DNA of 64,000 bases, from assembly GCA_051004015.1 (NCBI GenBank), contig JBPCKT010000028.1, forward strand, positions 26,356 through 90,355, given 5' to 3'. Shown here piece after piece: positions 15,650-24,409 of this stretch. Position 1 is the first letter of the stretch; every line of letters starts with the position of its first letter. Source of the stretch: SXOA01 sp051004015 (GTDB lineage Bacteria > Planctomycetota > Planctomycetia > Pirellulales > Pirellulaceae). The notes below the pieces were generated by a model. It made no database searches. It worked only from the letters and a program-made list of their open reading frames with translations, and had not been told where the DNA came from. Position numbers and translations under genes: made by a program.

Positions 15650-17314
15650 TTACTGTTTCACCACGAACCGTTGATCCCCCGCGATGTCCTTTTTCTCAAT
15701 CTTCCCCTTGCCATGCGGCAGGATGACTTCGACATCGCAATTCTTGAGCGCACCCAGCCCAAAATGGGCAATCGCTTCCTGCCCCGAAGCGTAACCATAA
15801 CCGACGGCGATTTCCTTTTGTCCCAACAGTGACGCCGCGTCGCCGAGTTTGCCGGCCGGGTAGATGCGAACAATCGCGCCGATCCCCTGCCGGTTCGTCC
15901 CCTTCGGCCCTTCAACCGCGATGTCGAGCCAGTGCCCCCCTTGCGTCTCGTTCTTAAGGAGCAGTGAGCGGCTTTCGACCCACCAATTAGCGAGGAACAA
16001 GTCCAGCTTGCCATCGCGGTTGTAGTCGCCGCTGGGGCCCGGGGCGGTGTAGACGATTTTGTGCTCCGTCTGCATCCGGTCGAAGAACGGGCCGACGTTG
16101 CCGTCTTTCTTGTCTGCCTCGGTCGGGAAGTTGTTGACGGAGAGCGCGGTGGTCGCAAACTGCGGCAGACCGTCTTTATTCCCCAGACCGCGGAAGATGA
16201 CCGGGTGCGGCTGACCGTTTGCGGCGAATTTCACGATGCTGGTGTAGATATCCGGCCAGCCGTCGTTGTCAAAATCCTGGATCTCGACATGCGGGCTCTT
16301 CATCGGCAGCGCGACGAGGCCGACTTTTTCCGTCACGTCTTCAAATCTCGGCACGCCACCCGTGACACCCCGGTTGAGAAACAGCCGCACGGGAATGCCG
16401 CCGGTGAACCAAGGGCGGTCGCAGTGGGAGCCGATGAGGATGTCCGCCAGGCCGTCGCGGTTCACGTCCCCAAAAGTGCAGCCGCAGACGGTGTCGTCGG
16501 GAGTGTCGTTATATTTCCAGGCGAAATCGCCGCGGTCCTTCGGCAACTCGGTGAAATGCCCCTTGCCGTCATTGAGAAACAGCCGTGTCCCATGATGGCG
16601 TCCGCCAAAGTACAAATCCGGCCAGCCGTCCCCATTCACATCCCCCGCCGCCACGCCAAAGCCCGTGAGCTGCACCGGCAGTCCCGCGGATTGGCTGACG
16701 TTCTCAAACTTGAATCCTCCCAGATTCCGATACAGCCGCGAGCGGCTTTGGCCCCCCTGGAAAAAGCATTCGCCGACGACGAGGTCCAAGAGGCCATCGC
16801 CGTCGTAATCCGTCACGCATGCGCTACGAGCGGCGATGCCGGCGGGACAGCAACTCGAATCCTTGGAAACATCCGTGAACTTGCCCCCTCCCTCGTTGCG
16901 GAACAGATGATTCGGCTCGGCATAATGCGGATCTTTGGTCCCGCCGTCGATGGCATGATTGGTGACGTAAAGATCCAAATCGCCATCGTTATCCAGGTCC
17001 GCGAACACTCCGCCGTTGGCCCGCCCCAGCACCCGCAACTGCTCCTGCGGGTCAAGCTCAAACTTCCCCTTTACGTTCCGGAAAAACTGGTTCGGCTTGC
17101 TCCCGTACGGCGCCCCGCCAAAAGCCCCCACGTACAAATCCACCCACCCGTCCCCATCGGCGTCCCCCCAGGCCACGCCATGCCCGGCAATCTTCGCCAC
17201 ATGCGGAAACAACCCCGCCTCATCCCCCGCATCCTTAAACACCAGCGGCTGCTGGGCGAAGGCAAGAGGAACGAGGGAAACCATCAGGCCGATGGCAAGG
17301 AAGGTCGAGCGCAT
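15650..17314 (-). CDS. Secreted FG-GAP/VCBS repeat protein with ASPIC/UnbV C-terminus
   Basis: The protein has 554 aa from an ATG at 17314 (AGGAG upstream). A signal peptide (MRSTFLAIGLMVSLVPLAFA) precedes about seven calcium-binding D-x-[DN]-x-[DN]-G blocks such as WGDADGDGWVDLYVG, DLDNDGDLDLYVT, DYDGDGLLDLVVG and DVNGDGWPDLYFG, which form an integrin-like beta-propeller. The C-terminal ~110 residues (WLDIAVEGPKGTNRQGIGAI then VRIYPAG) are an ASPIC/UnbV domain. Such proteins are exported and very common in planctomycetes; the ligand is unknown. Confidence 0.9.
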   Translation of the reverse strand: MRSTFLAIGLMVSLVPLAFAQQPLVFKDAGDEAGLFPHVAKIAGHGVAWGDADGDGWVDLYVGAFGGAPYGSKPNQFFRNVKGKFELDPQEQLRVLGRANGGVFADLDNDGDLDLYVTNHAIDGGTKDPHYAEPNHLFRNEGGGKFTDVSKDSSCCPAGIAARSACVTDYDGDGLLDLVVGECFFQGGQSRSRLYRNLGGFKFENVSQSAGLPVQLTGFGVAAGDVNGDGWPDLYFGGRHHGTRLFLNDGKGHFTELPKDRGDFAWKYNDTPDDTVCGCTFGDVNRDGLADILIGSHCDRPWFTGGIPVRLFLNRGVTGGVPRFEDVTEKVGLVALPMKSPHVEIQDFDNDGWPDIYTSIVKFAANGQPHPVIFRGLGNKDGLPQFATTALSVNNFPTEADKKDGNVGPFFDRMQTEHKIVYTAPGPSGDYNRDGKLDLFLANWWVESRSLLLKNETQGGHWLDIAVEGPKGTNRQGIGAIVRIYPAGKLGDAASLLGQKEIAVGYGYASGQEAIAHFGLGALKNCDVEVILPHGKGKIEKKDIAGDQRFVVKQ

Positions 17315-17410
17315 GGAAACCTAGCTCCTGGGGGCGTTTCCGGTTCGTTCCGAATGATACGCCGTGCGGGAACTCGCCACAACCAAGCACCCTCCAATGC
17401 ATGTGTGGTT

Positions 17411-17514
17411 CTTCCCCTTTGCGATCTCCGCGCCTCTGCGTGATGCCCATCCCAGGTGAACGGCAGTGGACCGGAAGGGAGCATCACGCAGAGGCGCAAA
17501 GGACGCAGAGGAAG
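17411..17514. repeat. Palindromic intergenic repeat (GCGCCTCTGCGTGATGC)
   Basis: Bases 17430-17446 and 17481-17497 form a 17-bp perfect inverted repeat; weaker pairing extends outwards through CTTTGCG/CGCAAAG words to 17411 and 17514. The gap 17315-17611 between minus-strand genes holds nothing else that I can support. Confidence 0.75.
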
Positions 17515-17611
17515 AGTTGAAGGAGGACCGATTCACTTCCTGCCGAAAAAAGGGCGGTCAAGCTGTTGCCTGGCCGCCCCCGAAACCCTTCGTGATTTCC
17601 GTTGAAGTCAG

Positions 17612-19363
17612 CTATTCCACCGGCCCTTCCACTCCCCCCGAAAACTTCTCATCCTCGGCCTCATGCCCAGTAAGAACCTGGGCGGTGTAACCACCCTGGC
17701 TGCGGAAGTAAACGACCAGGATCAAATAGCCAATGGCCATGAGCGCGGGGACGAGGGCCGTCCATTGCAAAGCCATCTTGCTGCCGGTGAGGCGGGCGGC
17801 TTTGACGGGCGCTCGGTCTTTCTCGATGTTGGGCTCGCCCTCTTTCTCCCACCATTCCTTGAGGGCCACCAGCTCTTTCACGTCCTCCAGCTTGCGGCCT
17901 GATTTCTCCAGCGCGGCGATGTCGTTTTTCAACGGATCGCCCGGCTTGCCACCATCGGGCAGAAGATTGGCGACTTTGGCCCCATCCAGGCCCCTAACGG
18001 CCGGGAAGAAAAGGAAGGCCCGTTCGCTGGACGCCTGATACCGGCTGTAGGCCTGAGGCGACGACTCTTTGAGCGAAGTGGAGGCGAAATAGTCCTGCTT
18101 GTAACCGATTCCCGGTCCACCCAGGATTCCTGCCGAGAGCATCCCCATTCCGCCAACCGCGCCGAGCGTCATGGCGCCACCCTTGGGAAAACGTTCCGAA
18201 ACCACGCCCAGCATGGTCGGCCAGAGAAACGTCTTGCCAAGACCGTAGATCGTGGCGGCGATGATGATCATGAAGGCGCCATCCGACCTGCCAAGCAGGG
18301 TGAGGCCTATCGCACCCAAGACCGCGCTGGCGAGGAGCAAACCGAGCGGTGAAATATGATGCACGATGGGACCGGCGAAAAACCGCAAGGCGAACATCAG
18401 GCCGGAGGTCCAAATGAAGAGGAGCAGACCGTACTGCTGATTCTCCAGGATGGTGCCGGTGATGTTCGTAATCCAGCTATCCGTGCCGAGCTCGACGTAA
18501 CCGACAAGACCGTGAATGACGAGCAGCATGGCGAGCATCCAGTGGCCGACGGCGAACTGGGTGAACATGCCAAACACGACCAAGAGCCCAATGGCGATGA
18601 CGGGGCCAATGAATCCCGGAATGCCGAAAGCCGGCAACAGATCGTTCAGCCACAAGCCGAGCAAAGCGACGATGACACCCGCCCCGAGCAGGCCGATTTC
18701 CTTGAGCATCGTCACCATCGAAACGCCCGCTGCTTTGGCTTCGGAATGCGGGAACCGCTGGCCGAGCATCAAGCCGCCGTAGGCCAGAGTCGGAACCAGG
18801 TAGCTGGCGATCTGGATTTCCCAACGGACTTTCATGGCCTGGAACGCCAGGCCAAGGAGGGCCCCCAGGATCAACCCGCCCGGCCAGCCGGCGTGCAGGA
18901 TGTTGAGCCAGTGCGTCTTGTTCTTGGGATACAGCGTGGCGGTGAGCGGATTGATGACCGCTTCGCACGTGCCATTGGCCAGCGAAAACAGGAACATACC
19001 CCAGTACAGGCACTGGTACGTGGCGTCCTTTCCCAAGCTGGCGTAGACCGGGGCCGCGGCCAGCGTGACCACGACCGAAGCGACATGCAGCAAAAAGGCA
19101 ATCGCCATCAACCGGCCGTAGCCGACGAGGTCCGCGAAGAAGCTAAAGAAGATAATGGTCAGGCCGAACCCGACCAGCCCGCCCCCCGTGATGCCGCCGA
19201 GCTCTCCCTGCGTGAAACCGAACTGGGCGCTCCAATCGTGGAGAATTGCTCCGCGCACCGAGAAGCCAATGCCAGCCGCAATGAGCGTTAAGAAGCTGGC
19301 CCAAAAGAGACGCCCTCCGGTGGATGAAGCTTCAGTGGGACCGTCGTCAAATGAACCTTTCAT
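17612..19363 (-). CDS. MFS-family transporter
   Basis: The protein has 583 aa; ATG at 19363 with GGAGA upstream. It has about twelve hydrophobic helices, starting FWASFLTLIAAGIGFSVRGA, with a loop after helix 2-3 (ADLVGYGRLMAIAFLL) resembling the MFS G-x-x-x-D/R-x-x-R-R region. Residues ~440-540 are a long hydrophilic insert, charged and Lys/Glu-rich, before the last helix, which makes the protein longer than the usual 400-450 aa. The N-terminus lies close to sugar/nucleoside-type MFS members, but substrate cannot be assigned. Confidence 0.82.
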   Translation of the reverse strand: MKGSFDDGPTEASSTGGRLFWASFLTLIAAGIGFSVRGAILHDWSAQFGFTQGELGGITGGGLVGFGLTIIFFSFFADLVGYGRLMAIAFLLHVASVVVTLAAAPVYASLGKDATYQCLYWGMFLFSLANGTCEAVINPLTATLYPKNKTHWLNILHAGWPGGLILGALLGLAFQAMKVRWEIQIASYLVPTLAYGGLMLGQRFPHSEAKAAGVSMVTMLKEIGLLGAGVIVALLGLWLNDLLPAFGIPGFIGPVIAIGLLVVFGMFTQFAVGHWMLAMLLVIHGLVGYVELGTDSWITNITGTILENQQYGLLLFIWTSGLMFALRFFAGPIVHHISPLGLLLASAVLGAIGLTLLGRSDGAFMIIIAATIYGLGKTFLWPTMLGVVSERFPKGGAMTLGAVGGMGMLSAGILGGPGIGYKQDYFASTSLKESSPQAYSRYQASSERAFLFFPAVRGLDGAKVANLLPDGGKPGDPLKNDIAALEKSGRKLEDVKELVALKEWWEKEGEPNIEKDRAPVKAARLTGSKMALQWTALVPALMAIGYLILVVYFRSQGGYTAQVLTGHEAEDEKFSGGVEGPVE

Positions 19364-19689
19364 ACGAAACAATCTCCATGCAGCGGAAGTGTGAACCGGT
19401 TCGGTGCGAAGCGCGGGCTGCGAAGCGCTTCCCCGCCTACCCTAGCTAGCGTGGCAAGAGCCTCCGAGTATACACGTCGCTTTTGGGAAGTAAATGGATT
19501 TCCCAGAGCAATGCAGTGTTTCTTTGCTTCTCGGTCGCTGGCGCCGCTCGGAGGAACTCTTGGGCAAGATATGCCTTGCCCCTGTGCTTTCGGACGACCG
19601 TCCGGAACAATTGATTGCCGCCCCCTCCTTCGCTACGATGACGGAACCCCGCCTCCTTTCCCACCCGACCAAACAACTCCCTCCCGCCC
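19364..19689. other. 326-bp divergent intergenic region
   Basis: This region lies between the leftward MFS gene and the rightward G8 gene, and should hold promoters for both. No hairpin, repeat or small gene stands out. Confidence 0.4.
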
Positions 19690-21993
19690 ATGAACCGCAT
19701 CCCCCTCCTGATTGGCATTGTTGGGCTCATCGTCACATCCTACGCCCTCGCCGCGGATCAGCCGGCCGTGGTCCGCACCGCCAGGTCCGGGCTGTGGTCC
19801 AGTGGCGAAACCTGGGAAGGGGGCAAGGTGCCGGGGTCGGGGGTGAAGGTGCAGATTCGGCCGGAGCATACGGTGAGTTATGACGTGCAGGCGGCGGATG
19901 ATCTGGTCATTCGCTCCCTGCATATTGCCGGCAGACTGAGCTTTGCGACCGACAAATCGACGCAGCTCAATGTGGGGCTGATCAAGATTGAAGCGACAGA
20001 CAGCACGAACGAAGAGGGCTTTGACTGCGACGCTCACATCGAAGAGGCCGACCCCAACGTGCCGCGGGCGACGCTCCTGGTCGGCACTCCGGAGCAGCCG
20101 GTGGCGGCGGGGCACAAGGCGCTGATTCGGCTGGTCTATGTCGAGGGAATGCAGAAGGAATCGTGCCCCGCCATTGTCTGCTGCGGCGGCAGAATGGATT
20201 TTCACGGTACGCCGCTGAGCCGGACATGGGTCAAACTCGGCGCCAATGCGGCCAAAGGCTCAAAGGACGTGACGCTGGCCGAAGAGGTCCGCGGCTGGAA
20301 GGCGGGAGACAAAGTCATTGTCACGGCGACGCAGACAGAGTACCGCAAGGAATTTTTCAGCGAGGAGCGGACGATTGCGGCCATCGATGGCACAAAGCTC
20401 ACGCTGAATGAGCCGCTGGCACACGACCATTCGGGCGAAGGGATTTTCCGAGGAGAAGTCGCCAACCTCAGTCGTAACGTGATCGTCGAATCGGCCAGTC
20501 CCGACGGCGTCCGCGGGCACACCATGTATCACCGGGGCTCGGCAGGAAGCATCAGCTATGCGGAGTTCCGGCACCTCGGCAAGAAAGACACACTCGGCCG
20601 CTACAGCCTGCACTTCCATCTCTGCGCCACGACGATGCGGGGCAGCTCCGTGGTGGGGGCCTCCATCTGGGACAGCCACAACCGCTGGCTGACGATTCAT
20701 GGCACCAACTACCTTGTCGTCCGCGACTGCGTCGGCTTTCGCAGCGTCGGCCACGGGTATTTTCTGGAAGACGGGACCGAAGTCTACAATGTACTCGACC
20801 GCAACCTGGCGATTGAAGCCATCGCCGGCAAGCGGCTGCCGAAGCAGGTGCTGGGGTTTGACGAAAATGACGGAGCCGGCTTCTGGTGGGCCAACAGCCT
20901 GAACACCTTCACGCGGAACGTGGCTGCCGCTTGCGACGCCTACGGCTTCCGGTTCGAGGCCACGAATTCGAGCGCCCTTAAGCTCGACCTCCCCATCATG
21001 CAGCCCGACGGCACAACGAAGGTCACCGACATCCGCACGCTGCCATTCGTCCGCTTCGACGACAATGAGATCCACTCCAGCCGCGGCTTGTACGGCCTGA
21101 ATCTCGGCGAGGGGGTGAATCGCGTCGGTCCGGACTCGCGGCACCCGTTCATCGTTCGCAACACCAACATCTGGGACGTGCATTACGGCTTTCGGCCGCA
21201 AGTCCCCTCGCTGCTCGTGGAGAACATGAAGATTCGCTCGCACTACGGAGTCTATCATCCCAACTTCGACAATCACCTTTACCGCAACCTGACCATCCGG
21301 CAGACGAACACCGAACCATTCAACCGGGGGCACGACGACGATTCCGCGCAGCACGGAGTGCTGGCCGTGGACGGGCTGACGTTCGACGATATTCGCAGCG
21401 GAGGGATGCCGCTGATTCAGATTTCGGACGACAACATGACGGGGAGCGCCGTCTCGCACTTCCGCAACGTCAAGCTCGTCAACTGGACCGACAACAGCCG
21501 CCAGAAGGCCCTGGTCAACCTCGGCGGCGGCCCCCGCCCCCAGCCGAAGACCGAAAAGGGAGTGTCGATTTACATGCACGACTGGTTTGGACCCGGCAAG
21601 ACGGCGATGGTTGTCAGCACTCGCTCGCCGGAATTCAAAGCCCATCCCAATGACTTCCGCGAGGAGAACCAGCTCACCGGAGATGAGTCTCGGGCAGCGG
21701 AGACGACGAGCGTCGAGTTCCCGACTCCGGTCACGCCGGTGGACGATCTGCCGCCGGCGACCGTCATTACTAGCTTTGCCAAACGCGGCGGTAAGGTGCT
21801 TATTTCCGGCACCTGCAGCGACAACGGGACCGTGAAGCAAGTCCTCGTCAGCGGCAGCCGGGCGAAGGAGACGTCCGCGAACTTTGCGACTTGGGAAATT
21901 GAGCTGGAGGCCGGCGCGAAGGTTTCCGCTCATGCCGAAGACGAAGCGGGGAATGTGGAAAAGCTCGCGCATGAGTTGGCAGTCGTTAAGTAA
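19690..21993 (+). CDS. Secreted G8-domain / right-handed beta-helix protein
   Basis: The protein has 767 aa with a signal peptide ending near YALAADQ. The N-terminal part (~25-150) has the G8-type pattern: SGLWSSGETWEGGKVPGSG, VKVQIRPEHTVSYDV, then SLHIAGRLSF. A long right-handed beta-helix follows (~250-650) with GRYSLHFHL, DSHNRWLTIHG and GHGYFLEDGTEV turns. The C-terminal ~90 residues form a small beta-sandwich. G8 plus beta-helix occurs in animal CEMIP/TMEM2 hyaluronan-degrading proteins and fibrocystin, so an extracellular carbohydrate-binding or carbohydrate-degrading role is plausible. No catalytic residues can be assigned. Confidence 0.82.
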   Translation: MNRIPLLIGIVGLIVTSYALAADQPAVVRTARSGLWSSGETWEGGKVPGSGVKVQIRPEHTVSYDVQAADDLVIRSLHIAGRLSFATDKSTQLNVGLIKIEATDSTNEEGFDCDAHIEEADPNVPRATLLVGTPEQPVAAGHKALIRLVYVEGMQKESCPAIVCCGGRMDFHGTPLSRTWVKLGANAAKGSKDVTLAEEVRGWKAGDKVIVTATQTEYRKEFFSEERTIAAIDGTKLTLNEPLAHDHSGEGIFRGEVANLSRNVIVESASPDGVRGHTMYHRGSAGSISYAEFRHLGKKDTLGRYSLHFHLCATTMRGSSVVGASIWDSHNRWLTIHGTNYLVVRDCVGFRSVGHGYFLEDGTEVYNVLDRNLAIEAIAGKRLPKQVLGFDENDGAGFWWANSLNTFTRNVAAACDAYGFRFEATNSSALKLDLPIMQPDGTTKVTDIRTLPFVRFDDNEIHSSRGLYGLNLGEGVNRVGPDSRHPFIVRNTNIWDVHYGFRPQVPSLLVENMKIRSHYGVYHPNFDNHLYRNLTIRQTNTEPFNRGHDDDSAQHGVLAVDGLTFDDIRSGGMPLIQISDDNMTGSAVSHFRNVKLVNWTDNSRQKALVNLGGGPRPQPKTEKGVSIYMHDWFGPGKTAMVVSTRSPEFKAHPNDFREENQLTGDESRAAETTSVEFPTPVTPVDDLPPATVITSFAKRGGKVLISGTCSDNGTVKQVLVSGSRAKETSANFATWEIELEAGAKVSAHAEDEAGNVEKLAHELAVVK

Positions 21994-22050
21994 GTCGACG
22001 AGGACGGGGTCGGGAGGGGTTTTCGCCGCGAAAACTCCTCCCGACCCCCT

Positions 22051-24327
22051 TTAGCGCAGCGCCTCCTTCAGCCACGCGGCCGGTGACGGCTCGTCGCCTT
22101 CCTCCGGCTTGACCAGCCGGTTCCGACCGTCCACCTGGCGACTGACGTGGATCTTGCGAGACGATAGGACCTCCATCACGACCGGCAGATCGCCGATCGG
22201 AATTGCGCCCGGAATGATGACGTCGTGAGGCACGTAGACATAAGGGCTTTCGAGCAGTGACTGAAAGCTGACGAGGGAACCCCGAGCATAGACGGCACGG
22301 ATTTCCTTCTCGCTGTCAAAAAACGCTGCAAACAGGACGACGAGTCCGCCCAGCGGCTCGGACGAGGGCGGGAGATTGGCGGCGTCGAGCGGAGCGGCGA
22401 GATCCTTATCAGCGGGGTTGACCGGCGCGAATGAATCTCCCCACAGGGCCATCCGCTCGTTGTCGAAATCCTGGCGGCCGCGGAGATAGCGCAGGACCGA
22501 GCGAGTGTCTCGCACCCGCGAGCCGACGAGCGTCCCGCCGAGCATCAGGAGCGAAGAGGAGTAACTCGTCAGCGCACTGTTCCTGCCGCGGCCGTCATCG
22601 GGGCTAGTCTCCCCGGTGCCGCGTAAATCTGGCAGACAGACGGCGATGCCGTTTTCCAGCAGTTCGGCGATCGCTGCCGCGCGCTCCTTGAGAAAGACAC
22701 TTTTCCCGTGCTGGCTGACGGCGATGACGACGGGAGGCTTGTCCGCGGCCGGCCGCAGCAGGACGAGCGGAACCAGAATGCCCGGATCGACCTCCAGCGC
22801 CAGCCGCTCGATGGTGATACTTCCATGCTTCTCGATAGGCAGCGATTTCTGCACCCTGGGTACGATCCGCGGCTGGACCTCGCCCAACAGGGCCGTCCAG
22901 TCGTCGCGCACCGCGTCCGCGTTTTTGTTCACAGTTGGCTGGGCAAGCTGCTCGCGCCTATTCGTGGCCCGCTGTCTGCCAATCTTGGCGGCCAGCTCAT
23001 GCAAGGGCGTGGGCTTCATGTCGGCAGTCAGGCATGCCAGCTCTTCCGCTCTGCGATGCGGCTGGTCGTCGTGCGAGGGCCTCTCGATTTTGAACCACTT
23101 CTGAAAGGCGTCGTCGATGGCGACTCGGTGGATGGGGCCGATGTTAGTGCAGTGCGTGTTGCCCGCCCCACTGCCGCGGACGCTTCCTTCGCCGTGCGTG
23201 GAGGCGATGTTGCCTTCCGCCTCGTAGAAGCCGTAGATGGTCTTGAGCCGTTTCCAAGCGGGATCATGCTCCTGGTCCCAAGCAAACTCATGGGCATAAA
23301 CCAGCCGCCGGGGTGCCGCCGCGCCGACGATGACCCAGGGAGCACAGCCGCCGGAGATGCTGCGGCTGATGTTGCGGGTTGATTCCCAGCTGCCGCTGCC
23401 GAAGTAGTTGAAGGCCTGCTCGGCATTGGGCGGGAGCGGATACGTCGTCTCCGGCTGCGGGCCGCCGAAGTTGAAGGGGACCACCGCGGTGATCCGCTGG
23501 TCGAGCGCCGCCGCCACCGCTGCCGGGTCACCGCCGCCGGCCACCGCTCCCAGCAGAATGATCCGCTCTTCATCCACTTCATCCTGCCGCAGCAGCAGAT
23601 CGACGCCGCGGGAAAGGTCATTCGCCATCCAGCCGATGAGGCTTTCGCCAATCAAGTGAAGCTGCATGCCGGAGTTGTAGCGGAAGTAATAGTCCTGCCG
23701 GCTGGGACGGAATTCGCCGGGGTAATCCGACGCCGTGCGGAAGGCATGCTGCCGCCGCTCGCCGTGCCCCAGTTGATCCATCACGAGCACCAGGCAGCCC
23801 TGCCTGGCCCAAGAGATGCCCATGTCTTGCAACTCGCCCTGCGTCTTTGGCGCGTGATGGCTATGGCAAATCAGGATTCCGGGCATGGCGTCCCGCGGCT
23901 TGGCGGGCCGATAGAGATTCGCCGTCACCAGGAGTCCGGGGCGGCTTTCGAAAACCAGGTTTTCGATCAGGTAACCATCACCTTGGAACGTGCGAGTGAT
24001 TTTGACGTTCAAGTTGTCCGGAGGCATCGGCCCTTCACTCTGCCCAGTCGGTTTTAGGAACTCGAGCCGTTGATCGCGGAACTTCTCCCAGTCCTCTTTC
24101 GTTTTGACCTTCGCCCAAGCTTCCGTCTCGCGCTCCTGGTAGAATGTGCGGAAACTGCGGATATCCTTGCCAAGCATTTCCGTCAGCAGCTTTTGCTCGT
24201 CCTTGCCTGGGGAGACGCGGGTATCGAGCTCCTGGAGAGTTTTGACGAGTGCCTCATCCGCAAATATGGATGCTGCGTGCGCCAGGAAAGACGCGAAGAG
24301 GATGAAGGCCGCTGCTGCGTGGCGCAT
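22051..24327 (-). CDS. Secreted double alpha/beta-hydrolase (acetyl xylan esterase-like)
   Basis: The protein has 758 aa. The ATG at 24327 (GGAG upstream) gives a signal peptide MRHAAAAFILFASFLAHAAS. It holds two tandem alpha/beta-hydrolase domains. The first (~85-420) has PGILICHSHHAPKTQG and VMDQLGHGERR, but the nucleophile elbow reads LGAVAGGGDP, without Ser. The second (~480-750) has VCLPDLRGTGETSP and the elbow MALWGDSFAP with Ser. This is the arrangement of planctomycete acetyl xylan esterase/dienelactone hydrolase-like proteins; the likely role is cleaving ester groups on polysaccharides. The first domain may be inactive or structural. Confidence 0.8.
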   Translation of the reverse strand: MRHAAAAFILFASFLAHAASIFADEALVKTLQELDTRVSPGKDEQKLLTEMLGKDIRSFRTFYQERETEAWAKVKTKEDWEKFRDQRLEFLKPTGQSEGPMPPDNLNVKITRTFQGDGYLIENLVFESRPGLLVTANLYRPAKPRDAMPGILICHSHHAPKTQGELQDMGISWARQGCLVLVMDQLGHGERRQHAFRTASDYPGEFRPSRQDYYFRYNSGMQLHLIGESLIGWMANDLSRGVDLLLRQDEVDEERIILLGAVAGGGDPAAVAAALDQRITAVVPFNFGGPQPETTYPLPPNAEQAFNYFGSGSWESTRNISRSISGGCAPWVIVGAAAPRRLVYAHEFAWDQEHDPAWKRLKTIYGFYEAEGNIASTHGEGSVRGSGAGNTHCTNIGPIHRVAIDDAFQKWFKIERPSHDDQPHRRAEELACLTADMKPTPLHELAAKIGRQRATNRREQLAQPTVNKNADAVRDDWTALLGEVQPRIVPRVQKSLPIEKHGSITIERLALEVDPGILVPLVLLRPAADKPPVVIAVSQHGKSVFLKERAAAIAELLENGIAVCLPDLRGTGETSPDDGRGRNSALTSYSSSLLMLGGTLVGSRVRDTRSVLRYLRGRQDFDNERMALWGDSFAPVNPADKDLAAPLDAANLPPSSEPLGGLVVLFAAFFDSEKEIRAVYARGSLVSFQSLLESPYVYVPHDVIIPGAIPIGDLPVVMEVLSSRKIHVSRQVDGRNRLVKPEEGDEPSPAAWLKEALR

Positions 24328-24409
24328 GGCAAGGCTCCGGAGTGAAGAGTACCCGGAGTTTAACCTATGCCGAGCGGCGGAGGCGGAATAGCCGATGTGC
24401 GGTGCCTGC

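Noticed and set aside
20260..21972. 570-codon minus-strand frame opposite the G8 gene
   Set aside because: Val/Arg/His-rich shadow of the G8/beta-helix gene, without signal peptide or motifs.
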